Positions 1 through 13,704 of a stretch of 64,000 nt of DNA are shown piece after piece. Position 1 is the stretch's first letter, and each line of letters opens with the position of its first letter. Source of the stretch: Dendrophyllia cribrosa (Eukaryota; Cnidaria; Anthozoa; Scleractinia; Dendrophylliidae); contig JAJLRJ010000005.1 of NCBI GenBank assembly GCA_024195265.1, forward strand, positions 37,195,105 through 37,259,104, read 5' to 3'. The notes below the pieces were generated by a model. It did not search any database. It had not been told where the DNA came from and was given only the letters and a program-made list of their open reading frames with translations. Made by a program: the position numbers and the translations under genes.

Positions 1-2
1 AT

Positions 3-58
3 CACATTCAAGCCATTCCAGCGGATGCATTTTCTGGTCTTACAAACTTAAACACACT
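3..58 (+). CDS. LRR exon (partial at window edge)
   Basis: Frame 3 reads HIQAIPADAFSGLTNLNTL followed by a split codon CT|GTGAGA. This is a classical IxxIxxxxFxxLxxLxxL leucine-rich repeat ending in a 5' splice site. The exon begins upstream of the window. Its phase matches the next LRR exon. Confidence 0.85.
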
Positions 59-1655
59 GTGAGATTGACGTGATAACCGAAGCTATAAATAAATAGAAAT
101 TAAATAAGTGATCGCCGTACGACAAAATATCAAATTTTTATGCGCAGAGCTCCAGTTATAGACATTCCGACTTTGACGACGATGTTTCACTTGTTTATCT
201 TATGATCAATTATTACTTATGCGCAAAGCGCAAGAGTTATAAAATATCCGTCGTTTTTCTTTTTACTCATGCGCAAAGCGCCATGAGTTAAAAAATGCCC
301 TTTTTCTTCTTTATTATTATTCTTTTTTATTTTTTGTGTCACGATTTTGTATGCAAATTTATGCTGCACACATATTTTATATTGTGCACTTCCGATTCAT
401 AGCTTTGCCATCTACAATTCCTGTTTAGTGACTTCCGGCTACTTTCACTTCCGGTAAAACAGCGTTACTGAAGTGTCACGACAGCGTCTCCTGCAACCCT
501 ACTTACATTACTAATGTTCACGTTAGGTATATATAACACTTAGACGGATCACTGGCTTCATTGTGGTACAGCCTTCATTTACAAAACATTCGGACATCTT
601 CTTATCATGTTTAAAATACATCATAAAACTTTCTTACGCATGCGCATGAGTATAGGCTGCTTACAGCTAAAAATACAGTGGTGTGCGTGCCCGCGAAACC
701 CTTGAATTACCGTCTGCCATGTTGGAGGATCACTTCGATGGGTTTTCGCTTGTTTACCTTCCAGAGAGCGGGCAACGCAAACACTTTTCAAATAATAACT
801 CGAGTTTGCTTAACGTTGTGAATTAAAATCGTTAAGGTAGCTACTTTACAATGCTTTTGTGTCAGTTGTGCTAGTTTAAATCCCAAAACCCTTTTTTTTT
901 CGATTCTTGGGGCCATAATTGTTTCGATCACTTCAATTTGTAGTTATTTCTCGCCCGATATTTTTAAAAACTGAATATATTATTACAGAGTTGACAATCA
1001 GCCAGTCTTTTAAAACCGGTTTAACTTTAACTATTTATTGTCGCGATACCTACGAGTTGAGCCATCAGGCCGACGAATTCTAGATCTGTCTTAAAGCGCG
1101 TCTGTTTACATGATAAATTTGTCGCCGCCAGTTTGTCGGTTCATTGATTGCACGCTGCACTTTGTAATTTGTCTGAACGAAACTTTTTTTCAAAGTGGTT
1201 TCTGTGAGAATAATTGCCTTGATCCCTGGATGCTTTATACCATTTAGCTATGAAACCAGTATTCTCGGTTGAAAAGCAATTTTCAGGAATTTCGGTTGAA
1301 ACTAGTATACAAAAAATTCAGCGATTAAACTAGCGTGCGAATTGCTCATTTTGTTTTAACAAACTAACGAGAACAAACGTAAAGGTGGACGCTTCAAGGA
1401 AGAATGGGACACTTGCTAATCTTGCTGTGCGCAAGCCACACTCATCAAGGCCAGTCATTCACCCTGAACAATGTACTGACAAACGGTGCCTTCCTTGTTT
1501 GTTATAATCCTCAACATTAGTTGCATGCACTTTACCTTGCCCTTGAGATTTTAGCCATTATTTGACAGCATCGGAGGCTCGATTTTTATTGTTTCACTCA
1601 CCATTTTGATTACGTCAGTCCAACAACATGGTCGCCGGTAATTTTGTGACGTCAT

Positions 1656-1707
<52 letters not shown>

Positions 1708-4700
1708 CAAGTAAAGGAATGAAACCTTAATAATTGGCATAACGCTAAATACCCACACACTTGTAGGCCGCTGGTCTTAATTATCATTGGCATTGATAAC
1801 TATAGTTAACTTAGGTTATTTGACTATAGTGCGTTAAAAGTTCAATTAACTGAGCCAAGAAATGGATGACGTAGAAAACACTGCCTTGTACGATCTCATG
1901 TTTCTTCTGGTAGACATCTCACAAAACAAAATGAATTTCTATTTATGGTGAGACATAATCGACACAAACTTGATGTAAAAGTATGTTTAAGAAATGGTAA
2001 ACGCGTAGCATGCAACCATCGAGTTATGGATGCACGGGGGAGGTTGCTAAGCACGAAAGAAGCGTAATAGTCACCTAAAGCAACTCTAGCTTTTTGAGTG
2101 GTTAACAATTAAACCTCCCAAGTGCATCCATAACTCAATGGTTGCAATGCTGCTACGTTTACCATTTCTTTTATAACATAATCAAAATAGAAAAACATTT
2201 AAATTTGCTTACAGGTAGTAGAAAAGTGACGAATGTAGCGAATGTGTCGTCATATGCGCGCTGTTGCGTGTATAAATCATTCTTTGCAAAGATTTCTCGT
2301 AAAAAAATATTCTTGCTGATAAGTAGTTTTTCGTCTCTCATTGACAGTAGTAAAGGAGGGCGGTTTGCGTCTTACGGCCCATCCACATTCCACATTCTAA
2401 TGACGTCACCAATCCTTAAATGACGTCACGAAACATTTCATTCTGATGATATCAGGATTGGATTAACAGATGTGCAAATGAGGATGGGGACCAGAAGCGA
2501 TGTGTTTGTGACGTCAGAGGGACGGGGATAAAGAAGAAAACCGATATATGAACGTGTGTTTCGGAAAATTACAAGAATTTCCTGAAGATTTTCAAAGCCG
2601 AAGATTCTCGAGAGTCATTTGCGTAATTTACCCCCATCCTTGCCATAACTGGGGACCACGTAACCGGAAATTAGGTGATCCGCACTACTCTAATCGTACC
2701 ACAGAAGGTTTAATGGGAGAAGGGTCCCCAGGAGCATCGATCTTTTCTGGTGCAAAGGATTCAGGGAAGGTTCTTATTTTAATTACTTTATATAGCTGAA
2801 TTGTTGAAAACATGGCCGATGAAAATTACAGCAAATTTCACTAAAACTTGGCCAAACAAGAGTTTTAAGAGTGAATGTCTGTAGATATCGACCAGGGGTG
2901 GGAATTATAAAAATTTTGAAAAATCCCCCCAAAATTATGTAGACTACCCTAGGTATTCCATTTATGAAAATATAAATTTTAGTCTGATCGGATAAATATT
3001 TTGGCCCTGCGGCCGGTGTCAAGTTCGGGCGCTTCACGGGCCTCGCCAGACCGCTTTTTCGAGGCCCGAGACCGGGCTATGAAAAGAGCCCGATTTGAAT
3101 CTAATTGATCGGGCTGGCTTGTTTGCCAAGCCTGCCCGATATATAAAATGGACGCTGTTTCGTAGTCACTTATTGACACGCCGGGGGGGTCCGCCATATG
3201 AAAATGACGGGGTGTCCTTTAAGAATTTCGTTAGATGGGCATGGTTGAAAAGAAGTTTTATCGTTAAGAGCTACTAATTGTAAATTTTATATGGAAGTCT
3301 CCCCCCTCCGGATTTTGGAGATTTGAGAGTAGATAAGTTAAAATATGTGGTGTAGGTGAAGTAAATGGGGATGTGGGTAGGCTAAGAAATTGATTAAAAG
3401 GTTGTTTGTGTAAAGGGTATTTGTTTATAGCGGTGTGGGAGGAAAGGATGAAGGGTGAATCGTCTTGATTGTTACGGCGTGCATTCAACGAGACAAAGCG
3501 GGACACCGAATTTGTCTCGCTTACGCCTAAAACGAGCCATTCTTCTCGGTCTTGTCTCGGTGATAATCTCGCTAGCATTTAGCATGATTGCATTGAGCGA
3601 GACTGATTTGATCCGATTTGTGAAACGCAACAAGCCATTTGTCAGGCTGTATTCTGGGCGAAAATTGAACGTGACAGAGAGAGATAACACATCTGTATTG
3701 TTTTAGAATGCGTTGTTTTAGCTAAACACATAAACTCACGGCTATGCACTCTGGGCGAGAATTAAACGTGACAGAGCGAGACATTTTCAGCATTTTAGAA
3801 TGCGTATATTTAGGCTATTAAACTCGAGCACTAACCAAATTCACTGCACGCAAAACGGCAAGCAATTCGAAAAATACATTGGCAAATAATTTTCCCAGTC
3901 GTGAAAAGAGAGAATTTGAGGTGAGCAATTACATTGTACATGGAACATTAAAGAAACGTGGTTTTCTCCTATCGTTCATTGTTCTCTCAGTGATAAGATT
4001 TGCTGCTAAAAGCATTTAAATTAATTTTGAATGACGCAGGCTGGAAAACTTCAATTTAATTAAATGAGATTTAGAACATGATCTTTACGTCAACAATCAC
4101 TTTGACCGAGGTCATGTCAAGGATGCTTATATTAGTATTTTACACACAGGAAAAAGTGAAGTGGCATTTATTGAGATAACTTGCAATGCATTTGTTAAAG
4201 ATGTTATAAGCTTATTAGTATTTTGTGAAAGAAGGGGAGAAAGAACTAACGGATTTAATATGTACGTTGGAGTCTTATTAAATGTTATCATCTATGATTT
4301 ATGTTTGATGTGGTGTAGATCGCATGTACGAAACTCTAAACGTGGTAATGTTTTTCCCCGCCGTTTCTCATTTATTATACCTGTTTATAAAAGGCTCGTA
4401 TTTCATTACTGAATATGTAGTGTTAAAAGTAACGTTATTGTTGTGGTGACTTGTTGAATTTAATAATGTGGTTTGTGATTTATATTGGTTAAGGGACGGA
4501 CCGTTTAATTTTTTTATTGGGGAGGGGGGGTTAGGCAATTTCTTCTGAGTATGGTTTTTTTTTCAGCATCTCTATTTGCAAGAATTTTCTTTTTTACCAA
4601 AATGCTGAAATTTTTTTTCACATGCTTACTTGTGCACGATTTTTTTTCTCTTAACAATTTCTTCTGCAGGAATTTTTCATACTTAACTTTCTAATTCAAC

Positions 4701-7700
4701 ACAAAAAGAATGCCTTATGTTAGCTGAAGTTCCTGATGTTGTTTGTATGGGAGAGTTAACTTTCAATAAGAGTATAGTGAAAGTTATTATGGAAATTTAC
4801 ATTATTTAAATGACGGTATAATAGAAGAGAGTTGTTGTTTACCTTTGTTTGAGGCTTATGAATCGTTGTTACGTGATAATTATAAGACATAGTTGGTCAT
4901 TTATTTTGACAATAATAATTTATACAGTCGCTATTTTTGACATAAGGGATGGTTTGATTCACATAGTAGAGATCGTACAGGAATGAATGATCTATCTGGG
5001 ACGCCGTGTGTATTGATTGAAACTAGTTCTCTTGAAGAGTTAGTAGAGTATTTTGAAAATTTGTATTTGGGACGTAATTGTTCAAATTTTAAGGTAAAAG
5101 GAGTGAAGAAGGAAGCCCGATTATAATACTCGCAGAGTTTTCTTGTTTAAATATCATTCAACCCAGTAAGTTTCTTATCGCACTAAAGGGATTGGATTTT
5201 TAACAGACATTTTGAGTGGTCATCTGCTTGAATTGGTTTCCACTAGATTATTTTACAGATTTTTAAATATTTGCAAAATTTTGAGGATTTCACGCGAGCA
5301 AAATTTCGTCGAAATTCGAAGGCCTAAAATAACGCCTGGTACCTAGTTTCAAACAGCAAAGGACAAACTAGATTAAAAAGCAATCTCTAAGCTTTCAAAA
5401 TATGGTTTTAAAATTTAGGGCAGCACATGAAATGAATTTTTGGGAACGCGAAATTCAGGGAGCACTTGAGTTAAATTTGACCTTTCTGACTTGACAGTTT
5501 TGAGGTTCGGCGCGACACACAAATCAATACTCAAACAAATGTTTCAGCCAAAATACGTTAAATTTAGTCAATCTCAAGTCCCACAGTGATACATACATGC
5601 TTCATAGACATTAGGTGGAAATTTTAAACCAATTTTCAGCCAAAAAGAACTCATATCCTGGCTTTCAAGTATTTGAACGTAAACATGGGGTCAAGTTTTT
5701 ATCACGACACAGCGAGGTGTTCAAATCTTTACTAAATATCTATCCTGTCTAGTACTGATAATCAGGTCTACAATATGTTTATTTGTACATTGTGTCCTTG
5801 TTTGTCTTCATTTTTGCAAAACCTGAGGCCTGAAACTACAGTGAAATCTCCGCGCGTGACGTGTCACGAGTCTTGTGGAAGTGCTGTTACGTGAGTCGAG
5901 ATTGCGTTACATAACATGACAAACAGGGAGACTGAAAACAGAAAGACCGACAACACGGGCACTCGTCTACAGGAGATTCTTAGAAATAAAAAATGAATTC
6001 TAGATTTAAGGAAGTTCGCGCGAAAATCTTCTAACATTGATTTTTTTATAAAACTTTGCTACAGCTAGGTTATGAGTTGTTCGTGACATAAATGCAAAAA
6101 AATGAGGGGGTCACCGACTTCGTTTCCGAGATAAGATATCTGAAAGGCGACCCTAATTTTAAAAAAATTGGTCTTCCTTACGGGATGAGACAACAATGTC
6201 TGTTAGTCTAAAAATATTGCAAATGAATCTCTAAAATGCAACTTTCTTTACCAAATTTTATGCGAGTAGGTCTGTTCAGCAAATTCATTCAACTGTTGAC
6301 GTTTTTTAAAGTAAATTTAATCTTTAAACAACAGCATTTGCAAACTCTGACAGCCGCAAATTGGCAGGATTCGATGTCGCGCGGGTAGAAAAATGGAAAA
6401 AATTAAACTTCCTACATTGATTTTTTGTTCTTTTTTTCACAAACTGTCGAGAAGTGCCAAAGAAAATTATCTATCAAAAAAAAAATTGGGGGTCACCGAC
6501 CATCCAAGCGAGTTAAATCTAAGCAAAGTTAACGCAACGGCTACCAGTCCTTTATGTGCTTAGATTTCTTCTCTTGCACGCGCGCTCGTGCATGACGTAG
6601 CATGGCGTTGCGACATGAATTGCGTGCGCAGTAAGGATGCGCATACACAATTACCGCGAACGTCCTTAAAACATGCAAATCACAGTAGAACCCTGATAAA
6701 TTGAACTCGGCAAACTCAAATTGAAAACTAAATGCAAGGCTGATCGGACAGCTATAAAGGGTATTTTATTGCCCAATATTTCGGTTGGGCAAAACTAACC
6801 TTCATCAGGGGCTGCAAAGAGCTAAGTAAAAATGGAATAAAACGGTTACAAGATATAAAATGATTCAAATGAAAAGGTTAAATACGATTGGTTAGCAAAA
6901 ATAAACAGCAGAAACGTTTACAAAGGCTACTATAAAATAGAAATATATTAAGAGACGCCATTCGTAAGGCCAGAGAAGCATTTTTAATTTCCAAGGGCAA
7001 GACTTTTGAACCCTATGGGATGAACAGGCGCGATGAAACTTAATATATTTCTATTTTATAGTAGCCTTTGTTAACGTTATTTTCTGCTGTTTATTTTTGC
7101 TAACCAATCATATTTAACCTTTTCATTGGAATCATTTTATATCTTGTAACACTGCTATCACACCGAGCTTCCCGATCGTGCTACGACCGTCCCGACTCAA
7201 AAATATGGAAAATCGGGTGAAAAGTCGTGGCCAAGTCGGGAAGGTCGTGGTGTGATCGGGGTTAGTCGTGGCCAGTTCGTGAGGATCGGGAACGGTCGGG
7301 AGGGGTGCCACGACTTTTTAGGTCGGAGCTTAATTATCGTGAAACTCTCAGGATTATCAAAACTCGTGGCTAGAACGTGGTGAGGACGTGGCGCGGTCGG
7401 AATAGTCGGGACACAATCTTGGCTCAGTCGAGGTGGAGTCGGATTGGTCGTGGCCCGAGCGTGGACGCTTCGAGGGTCTTGCATCTCCCGACTACACTAC
7501 AACGGAGCCACGACCAGGCCAAGACTCATCCGACACAGCCACATTAGAACCCCGATTGCGCCAAGAATATACCACAACTGAACCCGATTGTGCCACGACT
7601 CACACGACTTTACCACGACTCACACGTTCGGGCCACGTAAGAGACAAGATATAGCCACGACATACACGTTATAGTACCTTATCCCTTCCTCTGACGAATT

Positions 7701-10700
7701 AGCATTAAGGTATGGGACAAGTTCTCCCTGTCGAGAGTACGACAAGGGACACAGAGTACTAATGTCGTCAGCGGAAGGGTAGGGGGGAGGGCTGACTCCC
7801 TCCATGGAAATCTTTGCGAACTGACACATTTGCATATATTATTCTACCTTATATAATACCAATTACGTCATCGCGCGGGATAATGAATATTACATGAGTA
7901 TGAATAGTACCTTATCCCTTCCTCTGACGAATTAGCATTAAGGTATGAGGCAAGTTCTCCCTGTCTCAGGCCCCCGTGGTACCCCAGATCCAATCTGTAC
8001 GAACCTCTCTCCATCGTTCTAACACTCCCAATCCTAAATTCACCTCCCAAATCTAATTCCCCTCCAATCCCCAACGTAGATAAATATACATCTACAACTT
8101 TACAGAAATACAAGCTTTTATTAAGAGCCAAAAGCTGTAGTGAATCCTGTCAAACTATTTTGTCTCTGGTAATGTTCAGGAAGGACTAACGAAATATTCG
8201 CAAGGTCGCCACTCGGTCCTCCCAGACACAATACTTTATTCAACTTGAATTGAAAGTTCCGCTGTTTCCGATGACTTCCAGCCAACAAGAGAAAGGATAT
8301 CAGATATTGGAGTGTCACCTAACGATATTGCAGAGCTACTTCTCAAGCCATGAAGGGTAATGTTGCGCGACCCAAAAAACGTGAGGCAGGCACTGAACAT
8401 AAAAAGAAAGACGAGCCTGTGCTGCGGAAGAGTCAAACGGAGCGGCCATAATCTCCCCGACGAATTTAATGGACGAAAAAGGTATAATATATGCAGCACG
8501 CGAACTGTCAATAGGTCACAAATGGAGATATAAGCCTGTATCGCCCTAACAGGACAATCGAATTATTGTTTCTACGCCGTTTGAAGGCGAAAAAAAAAAA
8601 TTGTTCGAGCCACCCCGCATCGTTTTCGTATACATATGGTTGAACAGGAGGCCTTCTTTCTGTGGGAAATATAGAATTTCTTGAGTCTTCATTCTGCCTA
8701 AATCACCCGCCCGGTCCCCAGAAAAAACATAGCTTTAAAGAAGGCTTGATCCCGAGCCAAAACGAAGATCTTCTTAGAAACTAAACCCGGATCGTTCAAT
8801 CGACTACGGATAAGATCCGAGATTGCGATCAAGTCACTCAGAAAAAAAGGCTCCAACCGGGAACACCTGAATTATCCGAACCTCACTCTTGCGCGGTGAA
8901 GATCGCTCTGAGTTTTTTTCTTTAATTAAGGAGTCCACGGCCCCAAATGCCAATCGAGTCGGCCAAGGGCACTTAGAAGGCCTCTTGGTCCCAAAGGCGG
9001 GACACATATCTATAAATTATGCACTTTCGTTTTACCCCCATGATCCTTCCAGATTAGAAAACGGATAACATCATCACGGTAGCAGAGTGCATGGGGATCT
9101 CGAGGCGGCGACCACTTCTGCAAAAATGTTCCAAACCCCTCTCCAAAGACGACTTCTGTCTACAATATGAAGTTGACTGTTTTCGTCTAATAAGTCTTCG
9201 AGCTTCAATTCGTGGAAGGTCTACAGGAGTTTTCAAAGACTGAGACGAGGGTGGACCTGTTCCACATCTAGCATGACTACACCGTTGGCAAAATCAAAAT
9301 CCCTGATCGTTAGGTTGAAATTAGCACGGACAGCCCACTGCTGGGACAAACAGTTTTGGGACTCTGGGTAAAGACTGTGAGAACAGAAGAGAAGAAAATT
9401 ACTGATTTCTCTCTGAAGCTCTTCTCACACAGCACACAAGAAGGTCAAACGTCAAAGGGCGACATCTAAAGCCTTGTTTGGTAGGAAAAAGCAATGCATC
9501 CGGGCAAACCTTGCGCGCTAAAACGATCATCAGTTGAGTCATACCCATTAAAACTGGCCACCCGGGAGGAAAAGGTGACAACCTTGGAACTACCATATTA
9601 GTACCGCATCCTGAGCAAGGAGAAATCGAAGCAAAGGAAAAAATAAGACCAAAGGGCGGGAAAATGTAGGCATTGACTTTGCACCCATCGCAATTCCTAA
9701 AAGTCTGATTGAATACATTGAAATGTGGAGGAATCCCGCCCTGTCCGTTTCTCAAGGCATTTCTGTCTAGAGCCATAAGATCCAAGGAATGACCATTTCC
9801 ACCTTCAACTCCATCTGGACAATCTGTCAGCATCTTGGTGACAGCATAGCGTCGTTACGAGACAGCTTTCGCGGAAACCAGTCCGCCGCATTCATGTTTG
9901 AAAGGCCGGACATAGATCATTGATAAAGTAATATTTTCTCTCAATAGCCAAAGTAAATACGCGCTGTGCGACGCGGTTCATATCCTTGCAACTTACTTCG
10001 TCATTGGGCTCACAAAGAAACCCGTTATCTCAACAGTGAGTTCACAAAGAGACTCAACTTACTTCGTCCATGATTGGGCTCACAAAGAAACCCTTTGCTC
10101 AACAGAGAGCTCACAAAGATAATTCACTCACTCCGGTCCGTCAATTTGGCTCACCAAGCAAAACTTAATCTCAATAGCGAGTTCACAAAGAGACTCAACT
10201 TACTTCGCCATTGGGCTCCCAAAGGAATCTTTATCTTAATAGTGAGTTCACAAAGATACTCAACTCAATTCGTCATTAGGCTCGCCAAAAACCCTTCGTT
10301 TCACCTTGGGCTCACAAAGATGCTCAGCTCCCGTGTAACGCATGCGAAGATAGCCCAGTCACATAAACATGAGACTAAAACCTTACCTATCGCTTTCAAT
10401 CTTGGGCCCGATATAATATACCGTCGATATTCAGCAAGCAAAAATGTCTTAACACCCCCGCGAACAAAGACTAAAAACCAAAAATCTACCGAATCTAATT
10501 AGGAATTCACACGTGCAAAATTCCTAAAAACACAACCGAAATAAAAACGCCGCCTAAACTACAACAAACAAGGGTCCGAAAGAAAAATTGAAACGGAAAC
10601 CGGAGAAATAAATATCTCGCTCGCCCCAACGAACCAAACCGTAGCTATTCCAGAAATAACGCCAAAATACACAGAACCAAGAAGCCAACCCGTAACTGCT

Positions 10701-13609
10701 CCGCTGCGGTTGACGATGAACTCGGAGCCCCGCCACGTGGTTCGGCGAATGTGCTTGTTCCGCGGCTGACAGCACTCATCGAAGTGCTACTAAGACCAAG
10801 AACTTCGTTTGAAGAAGCTTGCGTTTGTGGTTGAAGAGGGAGCACGGCCTGCTGTAATTCTGCGGCCACAACAGGAGCAGGCCGTGCTGAAGCAGAGTCA
10901 CTCTGACGTTCCTCCATGGAAATCTTTGCGAACTGACACATTTACATATATTATTCTACCTTGTATAATGCCAATTACGTCATCGCGCGGGATAATGAAT
11001 ATTACATGAGTATGAATAGCCACGACATCACCACGTTTTATAAAAGATTTACCTACAAATGGTATAAAAGTCAAGGTTTTGTATATTGTCATCATTTACA
11101 GAGAAGACAGCAAGCGGTACACAGCTCACAAGCTATGGTCAGGTCAATCATCACGCTCTTATGCCAATTGGCATATGTTGTTCATTCATTGGTGGACTCC
11201 TTGTGGGTCTTGATCAGTGTCAGGAATTCTCTCTGCAGCTTAATACTCTGATCTCTTGCCTCATTCAGTTTGGACAATGTCTGTTCTTCATGGGCTCTCT
11301 CTTTTCTGCCACCATCCCTTTTTGGCCTCACATCTAGCAACACAGGAGTAGGGAATAATGGAGTAGGTGTAGTAACAGGAGTAGTGGAAGCAGCAGCAGC
11401 ACCATCACCAAGTGAAGAAACCACTGAAGTACGCTCATCATAATCATCATCAGGCCCATCACCAGTCACTGTAGTTGCAGCAGCAGCAGACTTGGCCTCC
11501 AGGCTACCCAGGGTTCGTCTTGGACAAGGTGCAATGGACTGGTGGAGGAAGCTGAATTTGTTGAAGATCCATTGATGCCTCAGGGTAAGATGGAGCAAAC
11601 CAGAACCAGACTTTTTATTGTCCTTGAGGATCTTTCCGTAACGAGTCCTCACGGACTCGTACCATGTCTGAAGGAGTTTGACATCCTTCCCCAACTTGGC
11701 TGCAATCTCATCCCACAGGGCTTGCTTCTTATTCTTGTCCCGGTAATCTTGAAGCTTCTTGTTGTACAATAGCTCGTGATCCGTCAAAAACTCCACCATG
11801 GCCTCTTCCTCTTCCTCATTGAGGTCCGCAGCCACCCTCACGCGTTTCTGTCCTGGAGGTTGAGAAAGACCAGGTTCACCAGCATCACCACCATCACCAG
11901 GAGAGTGGTCAGATTCACCCTGGTCAGAAACACTTGTTGAAGTTGAAGGTGTTTTTCTACGTGACTTAGTCTTGGCCTGGCCCTTACCCTTGACTGGACT
12001 TGCCTTGGCCTTTGCTGCAGTTCCCTTCTTGCGAGGCATAGTGATGTGCTCTGTAGAACAACTCACATTAGAATGAGGTCTGCTTGAAAATCGGCTGTAT
12101 ATATAGGTCTTGGCGAGGTCGCGTGGCTGTCACGTGGCTCTGTCGTGGCGCAATCAGATAGATCGTGGCTCTGTCTTGGCGAGAACGTGGCACGAACGGT
12201 AGTCGTGGTACTGTCGGGGCTCAGTCGTGAGAGTCGTGGGTATAATCGGGTTATAATCGGGGTACTGTCGTGGCTGGAACGTGGCTGGAACGTGGCTAGA
12301 TCGGGACTGTCGGGGCTCAGTCGTGGTACAATCGGGGAGAGTCGTGGTAACAACGGGAATGTATAATCTTTAAACCGAAATTCGGGTATTTTTACACAAT
12401 TCTACCCCGACTCATACAAATTTTACAAGAATTATAGAATCGGCGTTATCGGGACGGTCGTAGCAGTCGTGGAGTTTGGTGTGATAGCGGTTTAACCTTT
12501 TTATTCCATTTTTACTTAGCTCTTTGTAGCCCCTGATGAAGGTTAGTTTTGCCTAACCGAAATATTGGGCAATAAAATACCCTTTATAGCTGTCCGATCA
12601 GCCTTGCATTTAGTTTTAAGTTTTATTCGATACTGCTGATCCTGATCTACACCAAGATCCGGCTTCACTTCGCCGTGCTGTTTGTCCAAGTGGTCCTTGC
12701 TTTATTTGAGAGTTACCAAACTCAAATTCCCTCGTTTATTCGCGCTAATTCCTTTTTTCTTGTGATAGTTTTGATAGGAAAGTTAAACTACGCTCTTACT
12801 CAAAGCGCTAACTCCAACTGCTTTCGGCTCCTGTCAAGAGTTCGTGTTACACTGGTTCTACTATGATAAGTTCGAGGATGCGCAAGAGCAAGTTCCGAAA
12901 TAAAATCCAGATAGGGCTTCTTCCTACGTCCAGAGGGTTAATCCTCCATGTTGAAGTGCGAGCAAATCTCGTGTAGCTGGGTTACCGTCAGCTTACTGGG
13001 CTTGTTGGACGAGCTCATCGCACAGAGGTTCCAGGTGTCGTAGACTATGGGGTGCACTGGTGCGCATTGCATCAGGATGATGTTGCGCGCATCTGAGAAA
13101 GCCTTCTCATCTTCGGCTGCTCGGTTGTTGTCGTCCGTTTCTTCGTCGTCGACTTCTGGGGCGACAGTGTAGCGAAGTTTGGCGGCTGTTCTGGAGAAAA
13201 AGCTCTGGATCTGCCCTGCGGCCATGAATTCATCCACCTTGAATCGGCACTCGCCTCTTTCGTTGCGCGTATACCGCATTTTAACTTGTTCGGGGTCAGC
13301 TTTATGGCCCGTCTCCTGGCCAATTCTAAACTTGTCCTCCAGGTACTTCCTCTGGTCGTCCGTAAATCTGGCTGCCTTCTTGGATCATTTTAGGGCCCAG
13401 CCTTTCTGTGGTGACTCGACGGCCCCACATTGATTAGCCTGGACGGCGAGAGTGGACTGGGTGCTGGCTCCTTTCAGGACCTTCTCTGCATAAAGTAGGA
13501 CTGCCTGGTCTAGCAAGCTGTATTTTCTGTGAGGTCGCAAGCAGCACAGACCAAACATGATATGGTTCTCATTTTAATTACAATCATTTATAAAAATTAA
13601 AATAACTAT

Positions 13610-13646
<37 letters not shown>

Positions 13647-13665
13647 TGTTTCAAGTGCGCGGTTA

Positions 13666-13704
<39 letters not shown>

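Larger units (their letters stand above)
7675..11019 (-). mobile_element. DIRS-class (PAT/Ngaro-like) retroelement with split direct repeats, degenerate
   Basis: On the - strand the order is A1 (11019-10911), gag-like start, tandem repeats, RNase H-recombinase linker, tyrosine recombinase, B1 (7965-7908), A2 (7907-7799), B2 (7732-7675). A1 and A2 are both 109 bp and nearly identical. B1 and B2 are both 58 bp with two visible differences. The outer junctions and A2/B1 all contain ATAG. There is no conventional target duplication. The reverse transcriptase region is missing, so this copy is deleted. It sits inside the Harbinger-like element between CACGACA motifs. Confidence 0.8.
7150..12492 (-). 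mobile_element. PIF/Harbinger-like DNA transposon with MADF gene, interrupted by a DIRS element
   Basis: Ends are inverted: left CACTGCTATCACACC, right GGTGTGATAGCGGTT. The duplicated target is TAA (7147-7149 and 12493-12495). The homologous uninterrupted PLE arm at about 6858-6870 shows the empty site. The 3-bp TAA target and an accessory MADF/Myb-like gene fit PIF/Harbinger. Both ends (7190-7650 and 12100-12350) are packed with short CGTGGC, GTCGTGG and ATCGGG motifs. No DDE nuclease is present, so this copy is non-autonomous. Without the nested element it is about 2 kb. Confidence 0.75.
6721..12620 (+). mobile_element. Penelope-like element (PLE), interrupted by a DNA transposon
   Basis: The left arm 6721-6955 is an inverted copy of the right terminal region (7039-7149 plus 12493-12620). 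Both contain GGGTATTTTATTGCCCAATA and CCTGATGAAGGTTAGTTTTG in opposite orientations. Between them, 6958-7038 encodes the C-terminal end of a PLE endonuclease (KTFEPYGMNRRDET, then TAA). A second PLE copy at 30030-30410 has the same ending. An inverted terminal copy ahead of a truncated ORF is a known PLE feature. The terminal region is split by the Harbinger-like element at 7150-12492. Confidence 0.7.

Noticed and set aside
1551..1793. 80-codon - strand frame with Cys-Val repeat
   Set aside because: Translation of the (CA)n microsatellite.
7197..7654. Open frames over the left Harbinger end
   Set aside because: Motif-array artefacts (Pro/Arg/Ser-rich from CCCGACT words).
10074..10502. 142-codon + strand open frame
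   Set aside because: Produced by the 65-72 bp tandem units; no start context, no domain.
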